DNA from: an uncultured Dorea sp.
GTDB taxonomy: Bacteria > Bacillota > Clostridia > Lachnospirales > Lachnospiraceae
Length of the DNA stretch: 33,482 nt
Direction: 5' to 3'
NCBI RefSeq assembly: GCF_934294775.1
Contig: NZ_CAKRAH010000025.1
Location: 1 to 33,482, forward strand
Each line of letters opens with the position of its first letter. Position 1 is the first letter of the stretch. The translations under genes and the position numbers were made by a program. Under the pieces are notes generated by a model. It was not told the DNA's origin, ran no database searches, and saw only the letters and a program-made list of their open reading frames with translations. Positions 22,970 through 31,137 of this stretch are shown in pieces.

Positions 22970-25630
22970 CTAAGCCTGTTTTGCTTTTAAGCCTTCCAGT
23001 CTTTCTTTCACCTGTGCCATCATCTGCTGGTAAGTCTCAAGTTTTTCTCTTTCTTCCTGAACCTTTGCGGCCGGTGCTTTACTTACAAATTTTTCGTTAT
23101 TCAGCATTCCGTTTGAACGTGCGACCTCTTTGGTAAGTCTTGCCTCTTCCTTTGTCAGACGCTCAATCTCCTGCTCAAAGTCGATCAGCTCTTCCAGTGG
23201 AAGATACACCGTTGCATCCGGAACTACGATAGATACTGCATCTTCTGCAATACCTTCTGTTGTCTTCTGAAGTACCAGTTTATTAAGTGCTGCCATATTC
23301 TGTGCTGCGTTACTTAACATTGCAAGTCCTGATCCGAGCTGTTCATCTTCACATACAACATAAGCAGTTGCTTTTCTTGAATTTGGAACATTCATCTCTG
23401 CACGTACGTTACGGATACCACGGATGATCTCTTTGTAGTGATCTGCAATGTTCTCTGCGATCGGGAAGTTCCAGTCTTTTTCATATACCGGCCAGTCAGA
23501 CATCATAAGTGACTCTTCTTCCGGTACTAACTTGCTGTAAATCTCTTCTGTAACGAATGGCATATATGGATGAAGCAGTTTCAGAGATTTCTTCAGTACT
23601 TCTTTCAGTGTCCATAATGCATCGTTTGCTCCCTGTGGATCTTCCTCTGCATGGTAGATACGGTATTTTGCGATCTCGATGTACCAGTCGCAGAACTCAT
23701 CCCATAAGAAGTCATAGATCTTGGAAAGTGCGATACCAAGCTCGAACTTATCCATGTTCTCTGTTACATCTTTTACAAGGTTGTTGCACTTGGACATGAT
23801 CCATCTGTCAGCCGGACGTACTGTGAAATCAGCTGGTTTCTTAAGCTCTTTGTCGCCTAAGTTCATCATGATAAATCTGGAAGCATTCCATACTTTATTT
23901 GCAAAGTTACGGCTTGCTTCTACACGTTCATTGTAGAAACGCATATCATTACCAGGTGCGTTACCTGTCATCAGTGTCATACGGAGTGCATCTGCACCAT
24001 ACTGATCGATGATCTCCAGTGGATCTATACCATTTCCAAGAGATTTACTCATCTTACGTCCCTGTGAGTCACGAACCAGACCATGGATAAATACTGTATG
24101 GAATGGTGCCTTTCCAGTATGTGCGTATCCTGAGAATACCATACGGATTACCCAGAAGAAGATGATGTCATAACCTGTTACCAATACATCTGTCGGATAG
24201 AAGTAATCCAGATCTTCTGTCTTATCCGGCCATCCAAGTGTTGAGAATGGCCACAGTGCTGAACTGAACCATGTATCCAGTGTATCTTCGTCCTGTGTAA
24301 AGTGTGTGCATCCGCATTTCGGGCATTTTTCCGGTGCGCCGTGTCCGACAACTACTTCACCACATTCATCGCAGTAGTAAGCCGGGATTCTGTGTCCCCA
24401 CCAGATCTGACGGGAAATACACCAGTCACGGATATTCTCAAGCCAGTGCAGGTAGATCTTGTTAAAACGTTCCGGAACGAATCTTAAGTCACCATTCTTA
24501 ATTGCTTCGATGGCTGGTTTTGCAAGCTCTTCCATCTTAACGAACCATTGCTGCTTGATCATTGGCTCTACAGTTGTGTGACAACGGTCATGTGTTCCTA
24601 CATTATGAGAATGTGGAACTACTTTTACCAGGTATCCCTGTTCTTCCAGATCAGCTACCATCGCCTTTCTTGCCTCGTAGCGGTCCATTCCGGCGTATTT
24701 TCCACCGTACTGCTCGTTGATCGTTGCATCATCGTTCATGATGTTGATCTCAGGCAGGTTGTGACGTTTTCCAACTTCGAAATCGTTAGGGTCATGTGCA
24801 GGTGTGATCTTAACCGCACCTGTTCCAAACTCTTTGTCTACATAGTAATCGGCAACAATCGGAATCTCTCTGTCTGTCAGTGGCAGTTTACACATTTTTC
24901 CTACGATATCTTTGTATCTTTCATCATCCGGGTGAACTGCGATTGCAGTATCTCCAAGTAATGTCTCCGGACGTGTAGTTGCAATCTCAAGGTAATCATC
25001 TGTTCCAACGATTGGATATTTGATATGCCAGAAGAATCCATCCTGTTCCTCATGCTCAACCTCTGCATCGGAAAGGGACGTCTTACATACCGGGCACCAG
25101 TTGATGATTCTGGATCCTTTGTAAATGTATCCTTCGTTGTATAATTTGATGAATACTTCTTCTACTGCTTTGGAACATCCTTCGTCCATTGTGAAACGTT
25201 CTCTGTCCCAGTCACAGGATACACCTAATTTCTTTAACTGACCTTCGATGGTTCCTGCATATTCTTCTTTCCACTGCCATGTTCTTTCCAGGAATTTTTC
25301 TCTTCCTAATTCTTTTTTATCAATTCCTTCTTCTTTTAACTGGTTTGTAACCTTAACCTCAGTAGAGATAGCCGCATGGTCTGTTCCCGGGATCCAGAGT
25401 GCATTGTATCCCTGCATTCTCTTATAGCGGATCAGGATATCCTGCAGTGTATTATCCAGGGCATGTCCCATGTGAAGCTTACCGGTAATGTTCGGTGGCG
25501 GCATTACTGTAGTAAATGGTTTCTTGCTTCTGTCTACTTCGGCGTGGAAATATTTGTTATCACACCATTTTTCATATAATTTTGCTTCAATCGCTTTGGG
25601 ATTGTAAGTCTTTTCCAGGTTTTCGCTCAT
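22970..25630 (-). CDS. valS: Valyl-tRNA synthetase
   Basis: 886 residues, full length. The HIGH motif is seen as PPPNITGKLHMGHALDNTLQ near residue 45 and the KMSKS motif as GRKMSKSLGNGIDP. The editing domain carries TTRPETLLGDTAIAVHPDD. A zinc-type cysteine cluster (YYCDECGEVVVGHG, KCPKCGCTH) lies in the catalytic insertion. The C-terminal coiled coil of ValRS is present (ELIDFEQEIERLTKEEARLT, then KLETYQQMMAQVKERLEGLK). The start at 25630 follows GGAGGAA. It charges tRNA-Val and proofreads Thr and others. Expression is controlled by the T-box leader directly upstream. Confidence 0.98.
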   Translation of the reverse strand: MSENLEKTYNPKAIEAKLYEKWCDNKYFHAEVDRSKKPFTTVMPPPNITGKLHMGHALDNTLQDILIRYKRMQGYNALWIPGTDHAAISTEVKVTNQLKEEGIDKKELGREKFLERTWQWKEEYAGTIEGQLKKLGVSCDWDRERFTMDEGCSKAVEEVFIKLYNEGYIYKGSRIINWCPVCKTSLSDAEVEHEEQDGFFWHIKYPIVGTDDYLEIATTRPETLLGDTAIAVHPDDERYKDIVGKMCKLPLTDREIPIVADYYVDKEFGTGAVKITPAHDPNDFEVGKRHNLPEINIMNDDATINEQYGGKYAGMDRYEARKAMVADLEEQGYLVKVVPHSHNVGTHDRCHTTVEPMIKQQWFVKMEELAKPAIEAIKNGDLRFVPERFNKIYLHWLENIRDWCISRQIWWGHRIPAYYCDECGEVVVGHGAPEKCPKCGCTHFTQDEDTLDTWFSSALWPFSTLGWPDKTEDLDYFYPTDVLVTGYDIIFFWVIRMVFSGYAHTGKAPFHTVFIHGLVRDSQGRKMSKSLGNGIDPLEIIDQYGADALRMTLMTGNAPGNDMRFYNERVEASRNFANKVWNASRFIMMNLGDKELKKPADFTVRPADRWIMSKCNNLVKDVTENMDKFELGIALSKIYDFLWDEFCDWYIEIAKYRIYHAEEDPQGANDALWTLKEVLKKSLKLLHPYMPFVTEEIYSKLVPEEESLMMSDWPVYEKDWNFPIAENIADHYKEIIRGIRNVRAEMNVPNSRKATAYVVCEDEQLGSGLAMLSNAAQNMAALNKLVLQKTTEGIAEDAVSIVVPDATVYLPLEELIDFEQEIERLTKEEARLTKEVARSNGMLNNEKFVSKAPAAKVQEEREKLETYQQMMAQVKERLEGLKAKQA

Positions 25631-25676
25631 AGTTTCCTCCTCATTTCACACTTTTTTCACATTTTTTTATTACATG

Positions 25677-25703
25677 AAAAAACCCTTTACATTACGTAAA
25701 GGG
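25677..25703 (-). terminator. T-box regulated terminator of valS
   Basis: On the minus strand, CCCTTTAC (25703-25696) pairs with GTAAAGGG (25690-25683) and is followed by six U residues (25682-25677). It lies directly after the T-box sequence, whose pairing in the antiterminator excludes this hairpin. Confidence 0.88.
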
Positions 25704-25958
25704 CGATTGTAGTCGCGGTACCACCTTCATTATATAGGAAGAAATTCTTCACTATATATCTCATCTTATTCTTTAACGGGAACGACTCCGGGATGTACTA
25801 ATGCTGATGTTCATAAGTATCAGGTTCATTCATCCGGCTCCGAAGCTACCTTCCAACGTCTCGTATTCCTTAAGTGTCTCTCAGCCGATGGATCACTCTC
25901 TCTGGTATGGACGAACTTACGCGTACTCCTCTTCTTCAATGCCTTTATGTATAAACTA
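25677..25958 (-). promoter_or_regulatory. T-box riboswitch (valine) controlling valS
   Basis: The conserved T-box core AAGGTGGTACCGCGACT lies at 25727-25711 on the minus strand, immediately before the terminator hairpin. Upstream, an AGUA-type motif (GGAGTACGC, near 25925-25917), an AGAGAG stretch and a CGTC/GACG stem fit Stem I. In the 3' side of the internal loop, GGAAGGTAGCTTC places GUA, a valine codon, just before the closing stem and followed by a purine, as expected of a specifier. Uncharged tRNA-Val would pair with GUA and the T-box bulge and permit read-through. The exact 5' end is inferred from the promoter at 25965-25993. Several short ORFs in this interval are therefore not genes. 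Confidence 0.9.
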
Positions 25959-25964
25959 CTGAAT

Positions 25965-25993
25965 ATGATAGCCATCAAGTCCCCATTTGTCAA
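25965..25993 (-). promoter_or_regulatory. Sigma-A promoter of the valS T-box transcript
   Basis: Minus strand TTGACA (25993-25988, perfect) and TATCAT (25970-25965, five of six) with a 17-base spacer. Transcription would start near 25958, about 330 bases before valS. Confidence 0.8.
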
Positions 25994-26071
25994 GGAGTTT
26001 AGGTATTTTTCAGAAACTCTTAAGGAGTTCTGCAATGGTTTCTTCAGATATTCATTCCTTCCACCAGGCTT

Positions 26072-27016
26072 CTATACCAGGCCGAAACACTTCATTATAT
26101 AGAGCCATCCGGTCAGGGTAAATGCACTACACATGGTCGTGAGCATAACTACGCTGGAAGATAATACTCCCTCGTGTCCCATATTCTTAGCCATAACAAA
26201 ACTGCTGACTGTTGTTGCCGATCCAAGCATGACCAGAATTGCAATCAGCTTCTCTTTTCTAAATCCGATTGCCACAGCAAGCGGCATGAATACCGCTACA
26301 AAGCCAATTAATTTGATAAATGCAGCAATCACAGTCGGTTTGATCTTACCAAATGCTTTCTTAATATCAAATGTAGCCCCCATTGCCATTAGTCCCATCG
26401 GTGTTGCTACACCACCAACGCTGCTGACTGCCTTATGTAAGATCACCGGCATCGGAAGCTTCAGTGCTGACCACACTAAACCGGCTACAATACCGATGAT
26501 GATTGGATTTGTAATGATACCGATCAGTGTCTTTTTAATCAGTGCTTTATCCATTCCTTTTTGTCCCGGCTTAAAAAACGACAGTACAACAACTGCCATG
26601 ATATTATAAAGCGGCACGCTTCCGATGATCATAAGCGGTGCCTGTCCGGAATTGCCGTAGATATTCTGGATAAATGCAATTCCAAGAAGTGCAGCACTGC
26701 TTCTGTATGCTCCCTGGATAAATTCTCCCTGGATATTTCTATCTTTTAACAGGCAGGAGATTCCAATTGCGATCGTAATGCTGATCAGTGTAATGATAAA
26801 GCAGAAGATCACGAATTTCGTATCCCACGCTTCTTTAATATCTACGACTGCCAGATCACCGAATAATAATACCGGCAACGGAATCCGGAAGACGAATTTG
26901 TTCATCTTATTAGCAAAATCTTCGTCCATCCAACCAATCTTATTGAAGAACAGTCCCAATATCATCATTAAGAAAATGGGAACTGTTGCATTTAAACTAA
27001 ATATCAGATTGTCCAT
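26072..27016 (-). CDS. AEC (auxin efflux carrier) family transporter
   Basis: 314 residues with about ten membrane helices in two five-helix halves. The opening helix LFFNKIGWMDEDFANKMNKF carries the family's G-W/Y-...-N-x-F pattern. The crossover regions show RSSAALLGIAFIQNIYGNSG and, in the second half, GSATTVSSFVMAKNMGHEG. AEC proteins are secondary carriers of organic acids such as malate, malonate or citrate; the substrate cannot be read from the sequence. The start follows AAGGAAGGA by about five bases and lies 12 bases after the aldo/keto reductase stop, so the two are probably co-transcribed. No clear terminator was found between its stop and the valS promoter. Confidence 0.93.
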   Translation of the reverse strand: MDNLIFSLNATVPIFLMMILGLFFNKIGWMDEDFANKMNKFVFRIPLPVLLFGDLAVVDIKEAWDTKFVIFCFIITLISITIAIGISCLLKDRNIQGEFIQGAYRSSAALLGIAFIQNIYGNSGQAPLMIIGSVPLYNIMAVVVLSFFKPGQKGMDKALIKKTLIGIITNPIIIGIVAGLVWSALKLPMPVILHKAVSSVGGVATPMGLMAMGATFDIKKAFGKIKPTVIAAFIKLIGFVAVFMPLAVAIGFRKEKLIAILVMLGSATTVSSFVMAKNMGHEGVLSSSVVMLTTMCSAFTLTGWLYIMKCFGLV

Positions 27017-27028
27017 AATTGTCCTTCC

Positions 27029-27877
27029 TTAAAAATCAATCTTATCCGGATGTGATCCAGACCCGCCAAAATTTCCCATGCTGTCTATTCTTTCCATATC
27101 ATTCTCATCCAGGATAAAATCAAAGACTTCCGCATTTTCTCTAATACGTGATGGTGTTACGGATTTTGGCAGCGGCAGTATGTCGTGCTGAAGGCACCAG
27201 CGGATACAAAGTTGTGCAACAGATTTACCATATTTCTGTGCGATTTCCTGTAATGTGGAATCTTCCAAGATACGTCCATTTCCAAGCGGACTCCATGCCT
27301 CTACCTGAATCCCATTATTTTTACAGTAGCTTACTGTTTCATCCTGCATACATCCAGGATGAAATTCGATCTGATCAACCATCGGTGTCACTTCTGTCTC
27401 CATCAATGCTTTTAAATGATGCGGCATAAAATTAGATACTCCAATTACTTTTATTTTTCCTGCTTTATAAAGCTCTGTCATTGCTTTCCATGTAGAAAGG
27501 TTAAGTTCCTCCCAGTTTTCAAACTGATGCTGAGATGCCGGCCAATGAATCAGATACATATCCAGATAACCCATCTTCAGATCTTTGCAGGTTTTCTCAA
27601 ATGCCTTCATCGTCTTATCATATCCACGCTCCGTATTCCATACCTTGCTTGTAACAAATAACTCATCTCTTGCAATACCACTTTGGATTATACCTTCTCC
27701 AACACTGCTTTCATTGCCATAAGCTGCTGCCGTATCAATATGTCTGTATCCGGATTCAATAGCAGCCTTTACACTAGATAAAGCTGTGTCACCGTCCGGA
27801 GTCTTCCATGTTCCATACCCAATGCACGGAATACCCATCTTATTTTTCAATGTAAATGTATCTGTTAAACTCCTCAT
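27029..27877 (-). CDS. Aldo/keto reductase
   Basis: About 282 residues. The ATG at 27877 is chosen because AGGAGG lies about ten bases upstream; an in-frame start seven codons earlier lies over that site. It is a TIM-barrel NADPH-dependent carbonyl reductase. The tetrad is visible as Asp and Tyr in YRHIDTAAAYGNESSVGEG, Lys in FVTSKVWNTERGY and His in YLIHWPAS. Cofactor-binding segments include VIGVSNFMPHHL, VEAWSPLGNG and LPLPKSVTPSRIREN. It is closest to the AKR5-type 2,5-diketogluconate/prostaglandin-F synthase-like reductases. The physiological substrate is unknown. It lies 26 bases after the macrodomain gene. Confidence 0.94.
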   Translation of the reverse strand: MRSLTDTFTLKNKMGIPCIGYGTWKTPDGDTALSSVKAAIESGYRHIDTAAAYGNESSVGEGIIQSGIARDELFVTSKVWNTERGYDKTMKAFEKTCKDLKMGYLDMYLIHWPASQHQFENWEELNLSTWKAMTELYKAGKIKVIGVSNFMPHHLKALMETEVTPMVDQIEFHPGCMQDETVSYCKNNGIQVEAWSPLGNGRILEDSTLQEIAQKYGKSVAQLCIRWCLQHDILPLPKSVTPSRIRENAEVFDFILDENDMERIDSMGNFGGSGSHPDKIDF

Positions 27878-27903
27878 CTTACCAGTTCCTCCTGTCATAA
27901 TAT

Positions 27904-28707
27904 TTATCCAAATAATTTCTTATATATGTTATAATCCTCTTCCTTGAACACATTAAATATTACCCGTTCTAATTTTGAAGATGATAAGTACTTATCTACC
28001 ATCTTCACCGCAATCTCTGCCGCCAGCCTATTCGGAAAATGAAATTCTCCTGTAGAGATACAGCAAAATGCAATCGACTTAAGTCCCTCTTTTTCTGCCA
28101 GCTTCATGCAATTCAGATAACACGACTTTAATTCTTCTTCCTGCTTTTTTGTCACCTGCATGCCAACGATCGGACCTACGGTATGAATGACGTGCTTTGC
28201 CGGAAGATTATATCCTTTTGTAATCTTCGCCTTCCCGGTTGGTTCTTCGTGTCCTTGTGCTTCCATGATCTGTGCACATTCATTCCGAAGCTGGATACCT
28301 GCTGCCGAATGAATCGCATTATCGATACAGCCATGACACGGAACAAAACAGCCAAGCATCTGGCTGTTTGCTGCATTTACGATTGCATCCACTGAAAGTC
28401 TTGTGATATCTCCCCGCCAGAGAGCAATCTTATCCACATTTTTGATGGTCTCACACGGAAATTGTCCACCTATTGTTGGAAGTTTTTCCCACTCTACGAT
28501 TCCTTTCTGTTCTGCTTCTTCCTGTAATAATTCATCTTGTAGTCTTGTATACTCCTGATCTGCCTCGCCCGGCCAGCGGACATTCATAAGACTTCTAAGA
28601 AGTCTTCTCCTGCCTGCATAATCCACCGGATCGGCAAGTGATGCGTAGCCTGTATTTTCCTTTTTCAGGTAGTCGATCAGTATTCTTACTCGTTCTTCGC
28701 GGTTCAT
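27904..28707 (-). CDS. Zinc-type macrodomain protein (protein-ADP-ribose hydrolase)
   Basis: About 267 residues from the ATG at 28707, with AAGGA about ten bases upstream; a GTG eleven codons earlier has no ribosome site. An N-terminal helical part (about 1-85: MNREERVRILIDYLKKEN, RRRLLRSLMNVRWPGE) precedes the macrodomain. The macrodomain has ALWRGDITRLSVDAIVNAAN, MLGCFVPCHGCIDNAIHSAA, HVIHTVGPIVG and IAFCCISTGEFHFPNRLAAE. The Cys-His-Cys arrangement in GCFVPCHGCID is the zinc-binding signature of Zn-macrodomains, which remove ADP-ribose from protein side chains. In Staphylococcus and Streptococcus such genes accompany a sirtuin and lipoate genes; none is here. Instead it follows a DNA glycosylase gene, suggesting a damage-response setting (inference). 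Confidence 0.93.
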   Translation of the reverse strand: MNREERVRILIDYLKKENTGYASLADPVDYAGRRRLLRSLMNVRWPGEADQEYTRLQDELLQEEAEQKGIVEWEKLPTIGGQFPCETIKNVDKIALWRGDITRLSVDAIVNAANSQMLGCFVPCHGCIDNAIHSAAGIQLRNECAQIMEAQGHEEPTGKAKITKGYNLPAKHVIHTVGPIVGMQVTKKQEEELKSCYLNCMKLAEKEGLKSIAFCCISTGEFHFPNRLAAEIAVKMVDKYLSSSKLERVIFNVFKEEDYNIYKKLFG

Positions 28708-28777
28708 ATATTTCAATATTCCTTCTTTCTTGCTCCTCACTTATTTAGCTCACATCTGATATCTATTTTCATTTTTG

Positions 28778-29272
28778 TTATATATATTTCTTAATTTCAG
28801 AATACGCCTCATACAACTGTTCATACGATGTTCTGCAATTTGCCGGACTGGTTGATGGTAATCCGATTGCCATAATTCCAGTCTTTGGATAACAGAACTT
28901 CTTATATAATTGAAATGCCTTTGTTCCTGTCGTAAATATTGCTTTGATATCTGCATTTGTAAGAATCCTGCTCAGATCATTCGGCTGCGGATTACGGATG
29001 CTGCTGTCATCTGCTCCCTTGATATCGCACCCTGCCAGCACATCCCAGACTGCAATACCATTTCTTAATGCAAATGCAATCTTGTCTTCTCTCGTCTCCG
29101 GATACGCTTCTCCACAGACATCGGATACCACTTTCCAGAATCTGTTTCTTGGATGTCCGTAGTAGAATCCAACCTCACGGGATTTTGGCGACGGCATGGT
29201 TCCTAGCATCAGGATCTTGGAATGTTCATTGTAGATTGGGTCAAAATTGTGGATGATGTGTTGTGTTTCCAT
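28778..29272 (-). CDS. DNA-deoxyinosine glycosylase (HDG family, UDG superfamily)
   Basis: 164 residues, matching the hypoxanthine-DNA glycosylase family in size. The active-site strand reads ILMLGTMPSPKSREVGFYYG followed by HPRNRFWK; the C-terminal intercalation motif is IGLPSTSPANCR. Both are characteristic of family 6 (HDG) in the uracil-DNA glycosylase superfamily, which removes deoxyinosine from deaminated adenine. AGGAG lies about eight bases before the start. It is the first gene of the group behind the promoter at 29369-29399, followed by the macrodomain gene after about 70 bases. The pairing of base-excision repair with ADP-ribose removal is worth noting. Confidence 0.92.
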   Translation of the reverse strand: METQHIIHNFDPIYNEHSKILMLGTMPSPKSREVGFYYGHPRNRFWKVVSDVCGEAYPETREDKIAFALRNGIAVWDVLAGCDIKGADDSSIRNPQPNDLSRILTNADIKAIFTTGTKAFQLYKKFCYPKTGIMAIGLPSTSPANCRTSYEQLYEAYSEIKKYI

Positions 29273-29368
29273 GTCTGATTTTCTCCTGTTCTTTGCTCTT
29301 CAATATAACTCTGAAAGTCCTGTAAAAAGATACTTCTTTTATGATATCATGACTCATTACAAATTTCT

Positions 29369-29399
29369 AGTATAGCGAAAAACAGAAATCTGCTGTCAA
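29369..29399 (-). promoter_or_regulatory. Probable sigma-A promoter for the glycosylase-macrodomain group
   Basis: Minus strand TTGACA (29399-29394, perfect) and TATACT (29374-29369, five of six). The spacer is 19 bases, longer than ideal. A perfect palindrome ATGATATCAT lies just downstream at 29341-29350 and could be an operator. Confidence 0.5.
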
Positions 29400-29423
29400 T
29401 TATCATTTTTATAATAAGCAAAA

Positions 29424-29466
29424 GGTATAGAACATAACATCTTTCTTGCCTGTTATATTCTATACC
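29424..29466 (-). terminator. Intrinsic terminator of the 29534-30400 gene
   Basis: GGTATAGAACATAACA (29424-29439) pairs with TGTTATATTCTATACC (29451-29466) over 16 bases with one mismatch and an 11-base loop. Short U-rich tails occur on both sides (TTTTGCTTATT on the minus transcript). It ends the minus-strand gene at 29534 and insulates the promoter that follows. Confidence 0.78.
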
Positions 29467-29533
29467 CTTTTCTTCTATTATTTATAACTCTTCTTTACAT
29501 TCACTCTGGCTCTTTCGCAACCAGTCAATTATC

Positions 29534-30400
29534 CTATCGATCTCTTCCCTTTTTTCTTCTATTATCTTTCCAGCTCACAATCACACCCACGATCAGGAAT
29601 ACTACACCCGTTCCGGCAAATATGCATCCAAGCCACAAGAACGATCCGAAGCTTACACTGATCGTACGTCCCAGCATCCGGTTTGATAAGAATGCCATGG
29701 CTTTATTTCCAAGCAGTCCGATTCCCGGTGCAAAGATGATTCCGCACAGTACACTTTCTACTGCAAGCGAGAAGATTCCTCTGTATCTTGGACTTCCTAA
29801 AAGAATCGTCAGTATTGCACATAAGATTATGATAACTCCTGCTGCAATTCTGCATTCCTTTGATACCAGTATCGTATAGACTTTTGCAACCTTCCCCTGC
29901 ATAGTATTGGTATCTTGCATATCTCCATAGATTCCCGATGCGTAATTGTTTAATACGTTCTGTACATCTTCAGCCTCTTCTTTCAGATGACTTTTCATCA
30001 TATTCAGCATATCTTCATTCAGTTCCGTATTCGTATCCTGAATTTCCTGCATACTATCTTCCAGAAGTCTGTCCAGTTCTTTCGATATATCCACATCTTT
30101 GTAATCTTTTCCTGCTGCCAGATCACTGATCATTTCGTCCATGATCTTCTCTGTAATATTCTGGACTTCTTCGTTCTTCTCGATCTTATTCTGAATCTTG
30201 GCGATCCACTGCGTATCATCTGCTCCTGCATAGCCAAATACTGCATCCATCATCCTGTGTGAAATTGCTGTATCAATTCCGGCCTGGCCAATTGCTTCTA
30301 CCAGCACCGGCTTGGCCAGGAAGCTTGCTCCTAAAACTGATACACTTGCAATGAACACAATGCCAATCAGTATCGTTAATATTCTTTTGACAATTCCCAT
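29534..30400 (-). CDS. Membrane protein with large extracytoplasmic helical domain, unknown function
   Basis: 288 residues. One N-terminal membrane helix (about 6-30: ILTILIGIVFIASVSVLGAS) precedes an extracytoplasmic, acidic helical region (about 35-175) rich in Glu, Asp and Gln, with segments such as KIQNKIEKNEEVQNITEKIM and DISKELDRLLEDSMQEI. Three membrane helices follow (about 185-205, 210-235, 255-280), then a basic tail (KDNRRKKGRDR). There is no enzyme motif. I do not recognise the family; the shape recalls sensor or stress-envelope proteins. It is a single gene with its own promoter-like sequence (30464-30492) and a terminator. Confidence 0.85.
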   Translation of the reverse strand: MGIVKRILTILIGIVFIASVSVLGASFLAKPVLVEAIGQAGIDTAISHRMMDAVFGYAGADDTQWIAKIQNKIEKNEEVQNITEKIMDEMISDLAAGKDYKDVDISKELDRLLEDSMQEIQDTNTELNEDMLNMMKSHLKEEAEDVQNVLNNYASGIYGDMQDTNTMQGKVAKVYTILVSKECRIAAGVIIILCAILTILLGSPRYRGIFSLAVESVLCGIIFAPGIGLLGNKAMAFLSNRMLGRTISVSFGSFLWLGCIFAGTGVVFLIVGVIVSWKDNRRKKGRDR

Positions 30401-30463
30401 AATCTGTTCCTTTCTTATGATTTTTCTTGTGTGGTTTCTTTACTCTCTTAACTATATACTTAT

Positions 30464-30492
30464 ATTTAAAACGTATATGGTTGAATTGTCAA
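30464..30492 (-). promoter_or_regulatory. Possible promoter for the 29534-30400 gene
   Basis: Minus strand TTGACA (30492-30487) with a 17-base spacer to TTAAAT (30469-30464). The -35 is perfect and the -10 only fair. It overlaps the very end of the preceding gene's 3' region. Confidence 0.5.
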
Positions 30493-30495
30493 ATT

Positions 30496-31063
30496 TTATT
30501 TTTTAAAAATGTATCTGCCGATTCCTGCCTGTACTACCTGATTCCATTCTTCCAACTCTAAGGCGTAGACATATTCTCCCGCATTTGAATTCACATCAAA
30601 AACTCTGGCTTTTGTTATTCTTTCATTTTTTGTATTTTTCATACTCTCTGATGGATCTGTGATTACTACAATGGATGGTTTTGATTTTTTCAAATATATA
30701 GTTGAAGTTTTATTATGCTCCGGCTCCATTGCAACCGACTGGTCAGTCAAGACTCTTATCCCACTTTTTACGTTTTCCATCGTATATCGCAATTGAATTA
30801 CCGACATCAACAATAAAATCAAACCCATTTCCAATAACATCATCCGATGTTAAAAATAGTTTTTTTAACCCGCCGCCCTTATATACAATTTTTAAATCTA
30901 CCATTCCCGTTCTGGTATTATAGTTGTATGTTGCAGTACTTCCTTCAATCCGGAAGTCTTCATACATAATACTTTTTGTTGCTTGGTTGAAATACACATA
31001 TCCTACTACTACGAGCAATATTAAAAGTATTCCTGATAATAGAATACAAATTTTCTTTTTCAT
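30496..31063 (-). pseudogene. Frameshifted membrane-anchored protein, unknown family
   Basis: Two overlapping frames seem to be one gene. The first (31063 down to 30743) starts with a membrane anchor, MKKKICILLSGILLILLVVV, and continues as a beta-rich extracytoplasmic domain (TATYNYNTRTGMVDLKIVYK). It runs out shortly after IAIYDGKRKKW. The second frame carries on with SGIRVLTDQSVAMEPEHNKT to a natural end, GIGRYIFKK, at 30496. The shift is +1 near a run of five A residues (minus strand, about 30767-30771); removing one A gives a continuous protein of about 188 residues reading GKRKSGIRVLT. It may be a real pseudogene, a phase-variable tract or a sequencing error. It lies 75 bases downstream of the sensor kinase gene and may be in the same transcript. 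Confidence 0.7.
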
Positions 31064-31137
31064 TTGAACGCATCACCCGGGTCATATTACACCCTTTCTT
31101 TTTCACTTTGCAACAATTCGGTATAATTGGTTCAATT

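Noticed and set aside
24548..24961. 137-codon plus-strand frame
   Set aside because: Antisense shadow inside valS; no ribosome site or recognisable motif.
26008..26031. Terminator after the AEC transporter gene
   Set aside because: The possible stem is only about six pairs and lacks a U tract.
25826..26035. 69-codon minus-strand frame upstream of valS
   Set aside because: It covers the promoter and Stem I of the valS T-box leader, so it is RNA structure rather than protein.
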